From contig NC_070606.1 of assembly GCF_027172205.1 (NCBI RefSeq), positions 98,900,534-98,964,533 of the forward strand: a DNA stretch of 64,000 nucleotides. Direction: 5' to 3'. The translations under genes and the position numbers were made by a program. Each line of letters opens with the position of its first letter. The stretch's first letter is position 1. The DNA comes from Podarcis raffonei. Its lineage: Eukaryota > Chordata > Lepidosauria > Squamata > Lacertidae. Under the pieces are notes generated by a model. The model did no database searches and was not told the DNA's origin. It worked only from the letters and a program-made list of their open reading frames with translations. Of the stretch, positions 20,993 through 32,333 are shown in pieces.

Positions 20993-21238
20993 TAATTAAA
21001 GAGCTGCTCCAATGACGAAGGAAGACAAAGAGAGGAAGTGTGCAGCGTGCCTTGTCCTTTTGTGTGACCTGGACAGGTAAGGTCATGCCCACCTCTAGTC
21101 ACATGCAAAGGAAGTATGTCCCAGCCCAGGAGGAAACAGGAAGTTTGTGAGTGGCTGGACCAAACCTTCTCCTGCATGTCCACTCTAGGAAAACAAGGAA
21201 TGTTGTACTTGACTGCTACTTATGTATCACATCCCACA

Positions 21239-21490
21239 GTATCCTGTTCTCACAGTGGCCAGCCAATGGAAAACTCACAAGCAGGATCTGAGCATAAGAG
21301 ACCTCTCTCCTCCTGTGATTTCCAGCAACTGGTATTCAGAGGGAGAGCAGAGACATCCTGACTAGTCGCCATTGATAGTGCTCTCCTCCTCCATGAATAT
21401 GTCTAATCCTCTTTTAAATTCTCCCAGGTTGGTGGCCCTCACTGCCTCCTGCAAGTTCCAAAGTTTAACTGTTCATGACAAGAGGACCCC
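21239..21490 (-). mobile_element. CR1-like LINE fragment, continuation after the solo LTR
   Basis: The reverse strand contains the 'ttaaaagaggattagacatattcatggaggagg' block of the CR1-like family. It is the other half of 19768-19817. Confidence 0.6.
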
Positions 21491-21562
21491 CCCCAAAAGG
21501 TCTCAAAGTGACTTAGAAGCATTTTAAGAGCCTAAGTATAAATGAATGGCTACATTAAATAG

Positions 21563-21906
21563 AGTGGCACTGTGGGTTAAACCACAGAGCCTAGGACTTG
21601 CCGATCAGAAGGTCGGTGGGTCGAATCCCAGCAACGGGATGAGCTCCCATTGCTTGGTCCCTGCTCCTGCCAACCTAGCAGTTCAAAAGCACGTCAAAGT
21701 GCAAGTAGATAAATAGGTACCGCTCTGGCGGGAAGGTAAATGGCGTTTCCGTGCGCTGCTCTGGTTCGCCAGAAGCGGCTTAGTCATGCTGGCCACATGA
21801 CCCGGAAGTCGTACACTGGCTTCCTCAGCCAATAAAGCGAGATGAGCGCCGCAACCCCAGTTGGTCACGACTGGACCTAATGGACAGGGGTCCCTTTACC
21901 TTTAAG
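21563..21906 (+). mobile_element. Sauria-type SINE, subfamily B
   Basis: A tRNA-like head ('gtggcactgtgggttaaaccacagagcctagg', B box 'ggtcgaatccca') is followed by the body and the Bov-B-like tail 'gtcacgactggacctaatgg ... ccctttaccttta'. Confidence 0.87.
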
Positions 21907-22331
21907 CAGTCACAGAGAAAACCTTTGGCAGCAACACCTCCTCAGTGGCAGCTGTTTTTTTTGCAGTTGTGCACAAAAGTTCACAATTTCCACACAGACT
22001 GTATGCCAGACCTTGTTCTTTCAACCTGCTTCCACAACATTAGGGCTAGAGAGAGTTTTGCGTGTCTCATTCCTTGTCCTGCAATGTCAAGGACACACAC
22101 ACAGATGCTGTACAGAGGCTAAAGATTTCATTAAATTATCATGTTAAGGATTTCTACTGATTCTGAAGAACAGTAGTGGAGTTTGGCAGCAAGGAAGACC
22201 TTCAGTTGAGCTATGTGGTCTGCCCTCCATGCAGTTTCAGGGGAAATCACATTAGTGCTTGTGAACCAAACATCACCGTAATATGTCAAAGTCTTCCAGG
22301 AAACAACAGTAGACTTTGGCTCCTGGGCCTG

Positions 22332-22800
22332 TTGTTGTTGTTTAGTCATTTAGTCGTGTCCGACTCTTCATGACCCCATGAACCAGAGCACACCAGGCAC
22401 TTCTGTCTTCCACTGTCTCCCGCAGTTTGGTCAAACTCATGCTGGTAGCTTCGAGAACACTATCCAACCATCTCGTCCTCTGCCGTCCCCTTCTCCTTGT
22501 GCCCTCCATCTTTCCCAACATCAGGATCTTTTCCAGGGAGTCTTCTCTTCTCATGATGTGGCCAAAGTACTGGAGCCTTAGCTTCAGGATCTGTCCTTCC
22601 AGTGAGCACTCAGGGCTGATTTCCTTCAGAATGGAGAGGTTGGATCTTCTTGCAGTCCATGGGACTCTCAAGAGTCTCCTCCAGCACCATAATTCAAAAG
22701 CATCAATTCTTCGGCGATCAGCCTTCTTTATGGTCCAGCTCTCACTTCCATACATCACAACTGGGAAAACCATAGCTTTAACTATACAGACCTTTGTTGA
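22332..22800 (-). mobile_element. Bov-B (RTE) LINE 3' end
   Basis: The reverse strand encodes 'TKVCIVKAMVFPVVMYGSESW' through 'GVMKSRTRLND', with the Bov-B terminus 'gactaaatgactaaacaacaaca' at 22332. 5'-truncated. Confidence 0.92.
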
Positions 22801-22854
22801 ACTGGGTCTAGGACAGTTCATTTCATGCCAAGTGCTCCCCATTCCCCAGGAGAA

Positions 22855-23035
22855 GGGTCATAGCTCAGTGGCAGAAGATCTTAGGTTCAATCCCTGCCAT
22901 CTCCAGGTTCCCAATGGGTGAGAACTTATCTAATAATTATGGGGAGCTTCTGGCAGTCAGTGTAGACAGCACTGAGCTAGATGGGACCAATGGTCTGATG
23001 AGGCAGCTTCCCAAGTTCCTATTAAATCAGCCCAT
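22855..23035 (+). mobile_element. tRNA-derived SINE
   Basis: The head 'catagctcagtggcagaagatcttaggttcaatccctgcc' carries A- and B-box-like motifs. It is followed by 'cagtgtagacagcactgagctagatgggaccaatggtctgatgaggcagcttcc'. Confidence 0.7.
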
Positions 23036-23079
23036 GGTTCAGAACCATGAGGTCTGGAAACTTCTTTTATTTCAAAGTG

Positions 23080-23220
23080 AAGAGCTGTGGCTCAGTGGCA
23101 GAGAATGTGGTTTGAGGGAAGGAAATCTGCAAGATCTCTGCTGCAATCACCACAACTGGAACGCCATATACAGTTCTGGTCACCTGGCCTCAAAAAGGAT
23201 CTTGTAGAACTGGGAAAGGA
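23080..23220 (+). mobile_element. tRNA-derived SINE fragment
   Basis: A second 'gctgtggctcagtggcagagaatgtgg' head is seen; the 3' part merges into the duplicated CR1-like tail that begins copy B. Confidence 0.5.
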
Positions 23221-24135
23221 ACAGGATGCTGGACTAGATGGGCCCCTGGCCTGATCCAGCAAGTTCTTCTTACGCTCTTATGGCTATGATTGCAAGGAGG
23301 CCGCCAGGCACACACTCAGACCACAGGCGTTAATCCGGAGTTAAGAGAGGGCTCGTGTACCCACGGGGTTAGAAGAGAAGCCGATTGTGCCCCAGGTTAC
23401 AAGGGAAATTGGATCTATCCGGAGGAGAGGGCCCAATCCGGCGGTAAATTCTGCGGCTCCACCTTCGTTTCAGTGGATCTTGCGCAGCAGAACTTTCCTC
23501 CGTATTGGCCGCCAAATCTCCACCTAGACGCCTCAAGACTACAGTCCTGAGCAAATTCGGAGAAGCGGATCCGAATGAATCCGAGCAGACTTCCATTCGG
23601 CTGCCTGAAAAACGAAGCAGCGCGCCTGGAGGTTTTGATGAGCGGGTCTCTAATCAGTTTCCTGGCTCCACGTCTGTCATTTCCACCCTCTCTGGAAGGA
23701 GCAAGCTCCTGCCCTTTGCAGCTGCTTCGGGAGAGTACCAATTCCTCCATGGGGAGGGAAGGAGGGATTCGCAAACGTCCCCCTGCTCACCCCCCCTCCA
23801 CCCGACGCCCACTCCTCCAGGCCAAAGATCTCCCCTGTGCGTTCGGACTTGCGAGCGCGCCTGTGGGAACTTTGCGTACCGATTCTCCGCTAACAGGGCA
23901 TCTTTGCGGCCAGCGAAGAGATTTGGGGTTGCGTGTGTGTGTGCGCGCGCGTTGCGTGTCCTGAGGGAGCAAGCGTCGCCATGCCTCCTCCTCCTGCTCC
24001 TCTTCTTTTAGCCCTCCCTCTGCAGACACGTGTCAGCCCCCTCACTTGGGGGGTAACAGATCCGCGCGCTTAATGGGGCGTCAAAAAGCGCCGGGCGCCT
24101 TTTTGCGGGGAGGGGGAGTTGATACACCCCTTCCT

Positions 24136-24161
24136 TGACGTCAGCAAAAGGCATTATAAAA
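24136..24161 (+). promoter_or_regulatory. SST: SST copy B core promoter: CRE and TATA box
   Basis: TGACGTCA (24136-24143) and TATAAAA (24155-24161) have the same spacing as in copy A. The stretch from the CRE to the start codon differs from copy A at only about three bases, near 24270. Confidence 0.88.
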
Positions 24162-24362
24162 GGGGGGCGTCGGTAGAGATCCCAGAAGCCACGATCTCCC
24201 CCCGTGAGCTTAGCAGCGATCCCAAGGAGCGCAGACGTCGCAGCAGCATCAGCAGCGCCACTCCACCTTCTCGCTCCGTCCCGTCGGGCTCTCGTGCGCT
24301 CTTCGCCTCCTTTCTCCGCTCGCTTTCCCCGGGAAAGAGCTGCTCTCTCAGGCTTCGCCAGC

Positions 24363-27300
24363 ATGCTGACCTGCCGCCTCCAGTGCGCCCTCGCCCTGCT
24401 CGCCTCGGTCGCCCTGGCGCTGAGCACCGTGGCCGCCGCCCCCTCGGACCCGAGGCTCCGGCAATTCCTGCAGAAGTCGCTGGCTGCAGCGGCGGGGAAA
24501 CAGGTAAGGGACCCAGGAGTCCGAGGGAGGGTGGAGGGAGAGAAGAGCGTGGGAGCAGAGCTAGAAGGAAACCAAAGAGTCTCTGAGCAGGTGCAGAATC
24601 CCTTTTCCCTATCACTACTTCGAAGCAGTGGGAGCTGCTGGATCAGACCTGCTTCCCCCTAATGCAGAGGTAGACTGCCGCTGTCCATAGAGGTTCCATC
24701 CCTCAGTTCTATAAAGAGCTAATACGAACAGCAGAAGATATCCCAAATGGGTGTTTGGAAACAGGTTGTTTTATTTTATTTTATTCATTTAATAAGATTT
24801 CCCCCAGAAATGGTAAATCCGGATGAACTGGGTGGGGATACTTGTTGGCATTTTGATGAAGCCCACTGCACCACGGAACTGCTGAGTTAAGTGTCGCAGG
24901 TAGCACTGACCCCTCAACAAACATCGGGTTGGAAGCACCCTTACATGCACTTACTATTTGCACTCAGGTGGGGGCTAGATGACCCAGACCTTCCAGACCT
25001 TGTACTAGATGACCCAGACCTTCCAATTCTGCAGTTCTACAGTCCTACAGTTCTGTGATTATATGCCTAAGCTTGTGCTGTAGGAAGTCTTTAAGAGCAC
25101 AAGAAACCTGCAAGTAGACAAAGGCATTAAACGAGCAGCGTGAACTAAAAAAAAAATCAGTCCTAAAGCCAGCCTCAGATGCAACGACACCACAACCGAA
25201 ATGAATCCCGCTCGCTGATATAGACATCTAGGAGATATGGCTGAGAGAAGCAAATTACAAAGATCCTAGGACTTCCTCGACAGTTTGGGTGTGTCTTAGA
25301 CTCAACTCTGATCAGGGGGAAGCCTGTAGCTCAGAGTCCAAGCACGCCATGCTCCAAGGTTTAATTCTTGGCCAAAGCTCAGTGACAGAACATCTGCTTT
25401 GCGTGCAGAACGTCCCAAACTCAATTCCCACTGTCAACCTCTCCAGCTGGGAGAGACTCCTGCTGGAAACCACAGAGAGCCACTGGTCAGGGCAGACAAC
25501 AGTGGGCTAGTTGGGTCAGCAGGTTCTGACAGTATAAGGCAGGTTCCCATGCTCCTTTTAAACCAGACCTTAATTCGGGACCATGAGAACTGGAATCTGT
25601 TTTATTTTTCAGCGGAAGAGTTCAGTGGTAGAGTATCTGCTTTGCTTGCAGAAGGTTCCAGGTTCAGCCCCCAACATTCCCAGGTAGGGCTATGAATATC
25701 CTCTGCCCGGAACCCTGGCGAGCTAGTTCTGCCTGCCATTTGCCCCTCTCTCTCAGGCAGCCTTGCACTGGCCCGGAGCGCTGCAATTCCCCCACCCCAC
25801 ATTGTTGTCATCAATTTCAAAAGCACAAATAAACACATGCAAAACTAGAGAAAAGCTTCCCCGGAATTTCCTAACAGCAGAAAGCATTTCTATGTTTTCA
25901 CCCAGTCCTTTTATGTAATAGGGAACCGGCCAGGGCTAACAGAGTTGTTTGGTGCGGAGCTCTCCGTGGTGCTGAAAAGAACATCACTTCAACAGCTCAG
26001 CCTGACCAAGGCTACTCAGAAGGAAGCCTTGCGTCCTAGCGAGTGTGTTTACACTGCAGGCTTAAGAAAGTGACCAGAGGGATGTTGAAGAGGGGAAAGG
26101 AAGTTGGCTTCGAAACCATGTAAGAGCACAGAGTTTCAGGGGCCAACTGTGTTAGCGAGCATAGGAACAAAGAAAGCTGCCTCACACCGGCTGTTGGTCC
26201 ATCTTTCTCAGTATTATCCACAGTGATTGGCCGAACCTTTCCAGGGTTTCAGGCAGGGAGTCTTCCCCAGCTACCTGGAGATGTTTGGGTTTGAATCTGG
26301 GACCTTTTGCCGGCAAAGCATGCTCTCTACCACTGAGCCAAGCAAACGTTTGAGCTGCACAAAATGACTGAATGCAATAGTGAGATGCGAATACAGTGGT
26401 ACCTCGGGTTAAGAACTTAATTCGTTCTGGATGTCCGTTCTTAACCTGAAGCTGTTCTTAACCTGAGGTACCACTTTAGCTAATGGGGCCTCCCGCTGCC
26501 ACCACCATGCCATTTCTGTTCTCATCCTGAAGCAAAGTTCTTAACCCGAGGTACTATTTCTGGGTTAGTGGAGTCTGTATCCTGAAGCATCTGTAACCTG
26601 AAGTGTCTGTAACCTGGGGTACCACTGTAACTCTTTTTTAAAGGTGCTGGTCCAATAGCTGGATAATCTTTTAAATTTTCCTTGTCTTTCCCACTGAAAA
26701 TCTCCACCAGCTTAAAGAGCTGGTTCATACATGCTGTGACCCACCATTCTGAGTGGATCCAGATTCCTGCTTCCTTCTGCTTTTCTTAGATGCTGCCTTC
26801 TGCAATAGCTGCATCCATTGGAAGCTGGTTTGTACTGAGTCAGACCATTTGGTCCCTCTAGCCCAGTGTTGTCTACACTAAGTGGCCATGGTTCTGAGGC
26901 ATGTTTCAGGTGGGGAGTTTCTTCCAGCCTTAAGTGGAGACAACGGGGATCGAACCTGGGACCTTCTGTGTACCAAGCAGATGCTGTACCATTGAGCTAG
27001 GATCCTTCCATTTGGCAGTGGGAGCCAAAGGGACTGAGGAATGGCAGGTGCTGGCACTGCCCTCCACCCCCAAGCCACGAACATTTTCCTTTCAGAAAAT
27101 GTGATGGCCTCAAAATCCACTACATGGTGAACCTCTCTAGATGATGGGCCTCCTGTTCAGGGCCAGTCCTACTGCGGGTGGTGATCATGTGGAAGATCCA
27201 AACCAACCTCTTTTCCTTGGATCAATTATTGTACAGATCACAGCTTCATCTGCAAATAATTGGGGGGGGGGGATAGGAGAGGGTATGAGGTGAGATCTTC

Positions 27301-27676
27301 AGGTCTGCCTTGGTGGATCTGACGAAAGTTCCCCTAGTCCAGCATTTGCCCGCAATTGCCAGCCAGAAGCTCCTGGAAAACTGAGAAGAAAATTACTTAC
27401 TATTTTCAGCTGTTGTTTGTCAAAGCTGAAACCTCACCTCTGGTACTGAGAGGCAAAATGTGTCTGTACATGGAGACGGCTTTAGCTATTTTCTTCAGCA
27501 ACCGCTTCTGGATCCGTCTTATATGATCTTATCTAATACTGAATTCGGACCCCTGGTCCATCATCTTGCTCAGCATGGTTGACACTGACTGGCGGTTGCT
27601 CCTCAGGGTGTAGGTGGGTTGTCTCCCAGCCCTATCTGGAGAGGTTTGAACCCGGGGTCCTCTGCAAGCCAAACAG

Positions 27677-27721
<45 letters not shown>

Positions 27722-29479
27722 TAATATTTATTAATTTTCAATAGACATAACAAAAAAGAGAATATGCAACAACACAATAAAAAAGTGAAAAATAAGAAAA
27801 AAGAATAACAAACTTAACATACCTAAACAGAAAAAAAGAAACTCAACCAATTAATTAAAATCCATTTTCATAAACATTTTAGTTGACTTCCTCTAATCGC
27901 CTCCATCTGAATTTCCTCTTAATTTGAATGTAGCAGTTTCCAATATCATTATTTCATAAAACAACATTACAGTCATATTCCAATTTCTTTACCTTTCTTA
28001 TAGTACATTTTCTTATTTATACATTTAAGTCTAATTTAATCCTAAGCCTGATTGGTTCTTTCAAGTGGTTACATATCTTTAATATTAGAATATTTATTCA
28101 AATAGTCTTTAAATTTCTTCCAATCTTCTTGGTAGTCCTCTTCTTTCTGGTCGCGGATTCTCCCGGTGAGATCAGCCAACTCCATAAATTCCATCATCTC
28201 AAACAGATGCTTTCTCATGGAGATATGATCCTTCCCAGTTAGGAACATGAGAAACTGTGTTATAATGAGTCAGATCAGTGGTCCATCCAGCTCAGGAGAT
28301 GGCAATGGCTCTCCAGGGGCCTTTCCAAGGATGGAGTGGGGAATCTCTGGAACACAGACCAAACATGGCCCGCCAGGCTCCTCCATCCAGCCCAGGCCAC
28401 ACCCCCTCTTCCCAGACCACACCCCTCCCCAGCTCTTCTTTGTGCCCTCCTTGAACACTTTTGCCTGACTAGAATGTCTCCTTGAACTTGCCTGCCTCAA
28501 TGGAGGTGTGTGGATAGGGGCATAGCCTACCATGCGAATGTAAGATTCACACCTGTTGCTCCGCCCTCTGTTGTCTTTGGCTCCACCCACTACCGGCATG
28601 TGACCACCAGAACATTTCCCATGAGGTCATGTGACCCTCGGGCTGTGAAAGATTCCCCACGGCCATTCTAGGTCCTCTTCAAGCTGTGCCTTTGTCTGAG
28701 ATGAAATGAATGTAAATAGAAGGCATTGTCCAGGGATACAGAACCAATTTCTGCCCCAGTGGCTCATGTGGTCATCATAAAAAAAGCTATTGACATGAGC
28801 CTCTCTCTTGTCTGATATGCAATATTGGTTAATTGGTTTTTTTTGTCAAAAAGCACAAACATAACAAAAAGAGAGAGAACAACAACAACAACCGAAAGTG
28901 TAAACCATAAAGCATCTCAGCAGCCTGGGAGGACAAAAGGACAAAGATATAGTGCATTCATTTATTTTATAAAACTGATTGTAAAAGAAAACCTCAAAGC
29001 AGTTTACAAAGAGAATACAGCAAAAAAATTATCAATCAAATCAGTTAAAACAACACTTTAAGATATTCAAAAGGTAAAACTGGCAATGAAATGAACTAAA
29101 AACAGACTTAAAAGCATTAGCTGTCTAAATATCTGGGTAGGTTTGTCCAGACAAAAATGTTTTTTGCAGGTGCTGAAAAGAATACTGTGCAGGTGCCTGT
29201 TAATAGGCAGGGAGTTCCAAAGTGTAGGTGCTGATTTCTCACAAATGCAGAATGAATGTGGCACCTGTAATGGTACCAGCTGCAAAGGAGTAATCAAGTA
29301 TTGACTCACACGAAGATTCCCTTTTAACAACAAACAAAATAAAGGTATTCTCTACCTCTGAGTCCCATCGTTATTGAGAATAGAGTTTCTGTGAAATCTG
29401 GTATGAGCCAGACATTTGCACCTACTGGTGGCACTGAGCTGCAAGGAATCATGCCATATAGCAAGATATATACTGAGCT

Positions 29480-29542
<63 letters not shown>

Positions 29543-29757
29543 AGGAATTGGCCAAGTATTTCCTGGCAGAATTGCTCTCAGAACCAAGCCAGACAGACAA
29601 CGAGGCCCTGGAATCAGACGATTTGTCCCGTGGAGGCGAGCAGGATGAAGTGAGGCTGGAGCTGGAGAGATCGGCCAACTTGAACCCAGCTCTGGGACCC
29701 AGGGAACGCAAAGCCGGTTGCAAGAACTTCTTCTGGAAGACCTTCACATCCTGTTAG
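24363..29757 (+). CDS. SST: Preprosomatostatin, copy B, encoding canonical somatostatin-14
   Basis: Exon 1 24363-24503 (identical to copy A exon 1) and exon 2 29545-29757; 117 residues. The precursor has a signal peptide, propeptide [15 protein letters not shown], the monobasic Arg for somatostatin-28, Arg-Lys, then [14 protein letters not shown], the sequence conserved across vertebrates. It differs from copy A in exon 2 at nine bases, four of them amino-acid changing (Gly for Ala in [10 protein letters not shown], and hormone positions 4, 5 and 13). The intron is 5041 bases, filled with SINEs, a MITE and an L1 fragment. Its acceptor follows a (CT)n microsatellite of about 50 bases ending in a standard CAG. 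As the copy keeping the ancestral hormone it presumably keeps the usual hypothalamic, pancreatic and gut role of inhibiting growth hormone, insulin and glucagon release through SSTR receptors. Confidence 0.96.
24806..25364. other. Start of the intron segment unique to copy B; unclassified
   Basis: No repeat is named. Near 24990-25035 'agatgacccagacctt' occurs twice in tandem, with a CR1-like 'cagttctgtgatt' end. Confidence 0.4.
25365..25590 (+). mobile_element. tRNA-derived SINE
   Basis: 'ccaaagctcagtgacagaacatctgctttgcgtgcagaacgtcccaaactcaattccc', then the common SINE body ending 'agtataaggcaggttcccatgctcc'. Intronic in SST copy B. Confidence 0.72.
25610..25745 (+). mobile_element. tRNA-derived SINE fragment
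   Basis: 'gagttcagtggtagagtatctgctttgcttgcagaaggttccaggttcag' head, B box 'ggttcagccc'. Truncated body. Confidence 0.68.
26165..26345 (-). mobile_element. tRNA-derived SINE
   Basis: The reverse strand runs from 'ttggctcagtggtagagagcatgctttgccggcaaaaggtcccag' to 'aggcagctttctttgttcctatg'. Intronic. Confidence 0.75.
26394..26627. mobile_element. TA-flanked MITE (CAGTGGTACCTCGG family)
   Basis: Inverted ends CAGTGGTACCTCGGGTTA and 'aacctggggtaccactg' with TA on both sides. The interior has further copies of the 'aacctgaagc' motif. Tc1/mariner-superfamily, non-coding, intronic in SST copy B. Confidence 0.85.
26840..27003 (-). mobile_element. tRNA-derived SINE
   Basis: The reverse strand starts 'cctagctcaatggtacagcatctgcttggtacacagaaggtcccaggttcgatcccc' and ends near 'ggtctgactcagtacaaaccagc'. 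Intronic. Confidence 0.75.
27550..27680 (-). mobile_element. SINE fragment with adjoining (CT)n
   Basis: Reverse-strand tRNA-like B box ('gggttcaaacctctcc' near 27645) followed by a diverged SINE body. A (CT)n run follows at 27681-27717. Confidence 0.55.
27720..28205 (-). mobile_element. L1 LINE 3' fragment
   Basis: The reverse strand contains 'gagatgatggaatttatggagttggctgatctcaccgggagaatccgcgacc', an L1 ORF2 C-terminal block related to that at 35200-35340, then an AT-rich 3' UTR. Intronic in SST copy B. Confidence 0.72.
28206..28880. other. Intronic sequence of copy B, mostly unclassified
   Basis: The start (28240-28300) looks like a SINE scrap ('gaaactgtgttataatgagtcagatcagtggtccatccagctcagg'). 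The rest is not recognised. Homology to copy A resumes at about 28882. Confidence 0.45.
29482..29535. repeat. (CT)n microsatellite forming the SST copy B polypyrimidine tract
   Basis: About 25 CT units end nine bases before the intron 1 acceptor CAG/GAA. Copy A has only about six units at the same place. Confidence 0.9.
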
Positions 29758-29920
29758 CTTGGGAAACCTCTTCCTTTCCCCCTGTCTCCACCTCCAGCCC
29801 CTTCTTTCTTTCCCAGTCCCTTCATGCCAGGAGCTGAAGACTGTATTGTATAAAATTCATTGTTAAGGTAACATGAAAAGGAAAAAAAAATACACCTCAC
29901 TTTGATTTTGAAGTTGTTTT

Positions 29921-29926
29921 AATAAA
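29921..29926 (+). terminator. SST: SST copy B poly(A) signal
   Basis: AATAAA 164 bases after the stop, in 3' UTR sequence nearly identical to copy A. Confidence 0.85.
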
Positions 29927-30287
29927 ACATTCAGTTTCAATTGTACACAATTTCCTTGGCGTTTGTGATTTCTGACTATTTCTTCATGACACACTGACCC
30001 CCACCCCCCCATCCCACATTGCAAGTCACTCTGATGTGCCCTTTTAAATCCCTTCTTGCAATAAAGTTTATGCTTCAAAGTGTCATGGTTATAAATTTTC
30101 TTTCTGTCCTTCTGTAGAGTTCAGGTGAAAAAGTGGTGTCATGATGGAGACCTCTAAAACTATCCTTGACTATGGTCATCTTGAGTTTCTCTGGTTTAGG
30201 AGGATTGAGTCCAGTGCAGGCTCTTCAATTTAATATTTGTTTAAGTGGAGATGTCAGGAGGTCTTTTACAGGCCAAGGACATCCTTG

Positions 30288-30545
30288 AAGAAGAAGAAGA
30301 GTTTGGATTTGATATCCCGCTTTATCAATACCCTAAGGAGTCTCAAAGTGGCTAACATTCTCCTTTCCCTTCCTCCCCCACAACAAACACTCTGTGAGGT
30401 GAGTGAGGCTGAGAGACTTAACAAAAGTGTGACTAGCCCAAGGTCACCCAGCAGCTGCATGTGGAGGAGCGGAGACGCGAACCCAGTTCACCAGATTACG
30501 AGTCTACCGCTCTTAACCACTACACCACACTGGCTCTCCACACCA
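30288..30545 (-). mobile_element. CORE-type tRNA SINE, absent from copy A
   Basis: The reverse strand has 'gagccagtgtggtgtagtggttaagagcggtagactcg' (A box), B box GGGTTCGCGTCTCC, CORE block 'ggtgaccttgggctagtcacac' and a (TTC)n-type tail. It interrupts sequence continuous in copy A (about 18325). Confidence 0.82.
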
Positions 30546-31964
30546 CACTGATGTTGGCCTTCATGCTTAAGACGTGTGTCTGCAAAAAAATAAAAAATGA
30601 GAAGGAATTTCCAGAATGATTAGACACGTACCATTTTCACAGATAAGACATTTTGGCAGTGAAATAAACTGACCACACAAATGTTTTAAAGTATATTGGC
30701 TCTCTCCTGAAGATATTAAAATTTGTCCTGGTGAGAAGCAGAAAAGTCAGCTATCAGTAGCTGTTAGAAAAGAGAGAGACACCAATGAGATGAAACCTTT
30801 CTAGCTCAGCCTTCCATAACTCAGTGCCTTCCAGATGTTTTGGACTACGCATCCCATAATTGTTAGCCACATTTGGCCATGTTGACCAGGCTGGGTGGGA
30901 GTCCTAGTCCAAGAGATCTGGGTTGGAGAAGGCTGTTTACATTATCTGCTAAGGTGTGGTTTGGTAATTAAATATGTTGTTCTGAATATCTTTCATAAGA
31001 AAAGCCTGCTGCCTCAGGCCAATGGCCCATCTGTTCCAGCATTCGCCAAACATATTCTGCAAATGTTGGGAAAACAGTTCCCACCAGTCCCGGCCTGCAC
31101 TGCCATAACAGTTGGGAAGTTCCACGTTCTCTTGTTTTGTCTGTTTAAAACATGTTGCTAGACCACAAGGATGAAATGCATTGGAGGAGATGTGGAGTAT
31201 CATTAAGGCTTTCTTTTTATTTATTAATTGCTGTTAATAAATATTAACTGCTGCCTCCCTTGCCTTGGGAGGAGTGGGGCTGAAGCTGAGCCGTATCGTG
31301 AAATCAGTGGACAAATGGGTTTTTCTGAAAGGTTCCTGAGCGATGTCAAGGAGAAGTGGAACTAAACTCAGGGCTAACATAAACTCTTGAATAATATCTC
31401 CTCCGCGAATGATAGATTTCCCTGAATCATATCAAATACTGAAGCAAAGTCTCCAGTGCTTGAAAAAACAACAATCATCTCTCATGCAAATTATCCTAGT
31501 AATTAATGACAATCATATACATCAGCAGAGGATGTAACCCAATGTCCAGTACTGTGTTGAAAATATCATTCCCGCATGTTGTGTTCTGGACTGGCCCAGA
31601 GTTGTCCGGTAGCCAGATCAGCTGCTTGCATTGCAGAAAGTCCCAAGTATCTCCCTTCAACACATTCACAAAAACTTGGCTCTCAAGTGACAAGGAATGG
31701 AAAAGACCCTTGTCTCCCTTGGATCATACAAAGCTACTGCCAGCTAGAGTTGGAAAGTTGCAGCGATGGGCTGATCCCTTAAGAGGCAGCCTCATGTCTT
31801 CACCATCAAATAATTTTTCCCTAATTAAAAACAAGAAAAGATGTTCCGTTTATAAAGGACATGCTTATAATGGAGAGCAACTTAGAGTCTTCTTCTTTTT
31901 CCTCTTCTTCTTCTTTTTCTCCGTCTCCTCCTCCTTCTCCTTCTCCTTTTTGGCTCCCCCCTTT

Positions 31965-32185
31965 TCTTTTGAATAATACTTTATTTAGAATTCAACAATA
32001 ACAAAGGGAAAAAAACCACAGTAGTTGCTACATTACAATTAACCAATTTTAACAATACATAAATAGTAATAGAAATAGTAATAGAAAAACTACACAACAC
32101 CACTTTTAACTTACTATTACACTTTTATCTCTTTCTTAACATATCAAAAAGAGAAAGACCAAGAAAAGCTTATTTATCTTCTTGC
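31965..32185 (-). mobile_element. Possible L1 3' UTR fragment
   Basis: AT-rich, starting 'ttgaataatactttatttagaattcaacaataac' like reversed L1 tails at 27725 and 51350. Weak evidence. Confidence 0.4.
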
Positions 32186-32247
32186 CTTATAAGTCTTAAG
32201 AACATAAAAAGAGCCTTCTGGATCAGGCCAATGGCCTATCTAGTATC

Positions 32248-32333
32248 TGTGGGAATGTTCAGGGAGGCAGGAAAGGGTACATTGTTTATTACTATCCTTC
32301 CTAACTTGCGCTAGCAAGTTCCTTAAGTTTTTC
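32248..32333 (+). mobile_element. Partial solo LTR at the end of copy B
   Basis: Same insertion junction (TAGTATC/TGTGGGAA) as 19818 in copy A. Only the first 85 or so bases remain, and the duplication homology ends here. LTR fossil. Confidence 0.75.

Larger units (their letters stand above)
19818..21238 (+). mobile_element. Solo LTR shared by both duplicate copies, with nested L2 and MITE
   Basis: TGTGGGAACG...ACATCCCACA with perfect 5-bp flanks GTATC (19813-19817 and 21239-21243). Copy B has the same junction at 32248, so this insertion predates the duplication. It carries an L2 fragment (20210-20703) and a MITE (20706-20992). LTR fossil. Confidence 0.8.
23224..32333 (+). repeat. Tandem duplication, copy B (contains SST copy B)
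   Basis: Homologous to 14503-19900. It is longer because intron 1 holds about 4 kb (24806-28880) not present in copy A, and an extra block lies at about 31070-31660. The offset between copies at the promoter is 8727 bases. Confidence 0.9.

Noticed and set aside
14503-32333. Duplicate SST block as a false assembly duplication
   Set aside because: The copies differ by several insertions with clean target duplications, a 4-kb intron difference and coding changes. Two very divergent haplotypes joined in error remain a remote possibility.
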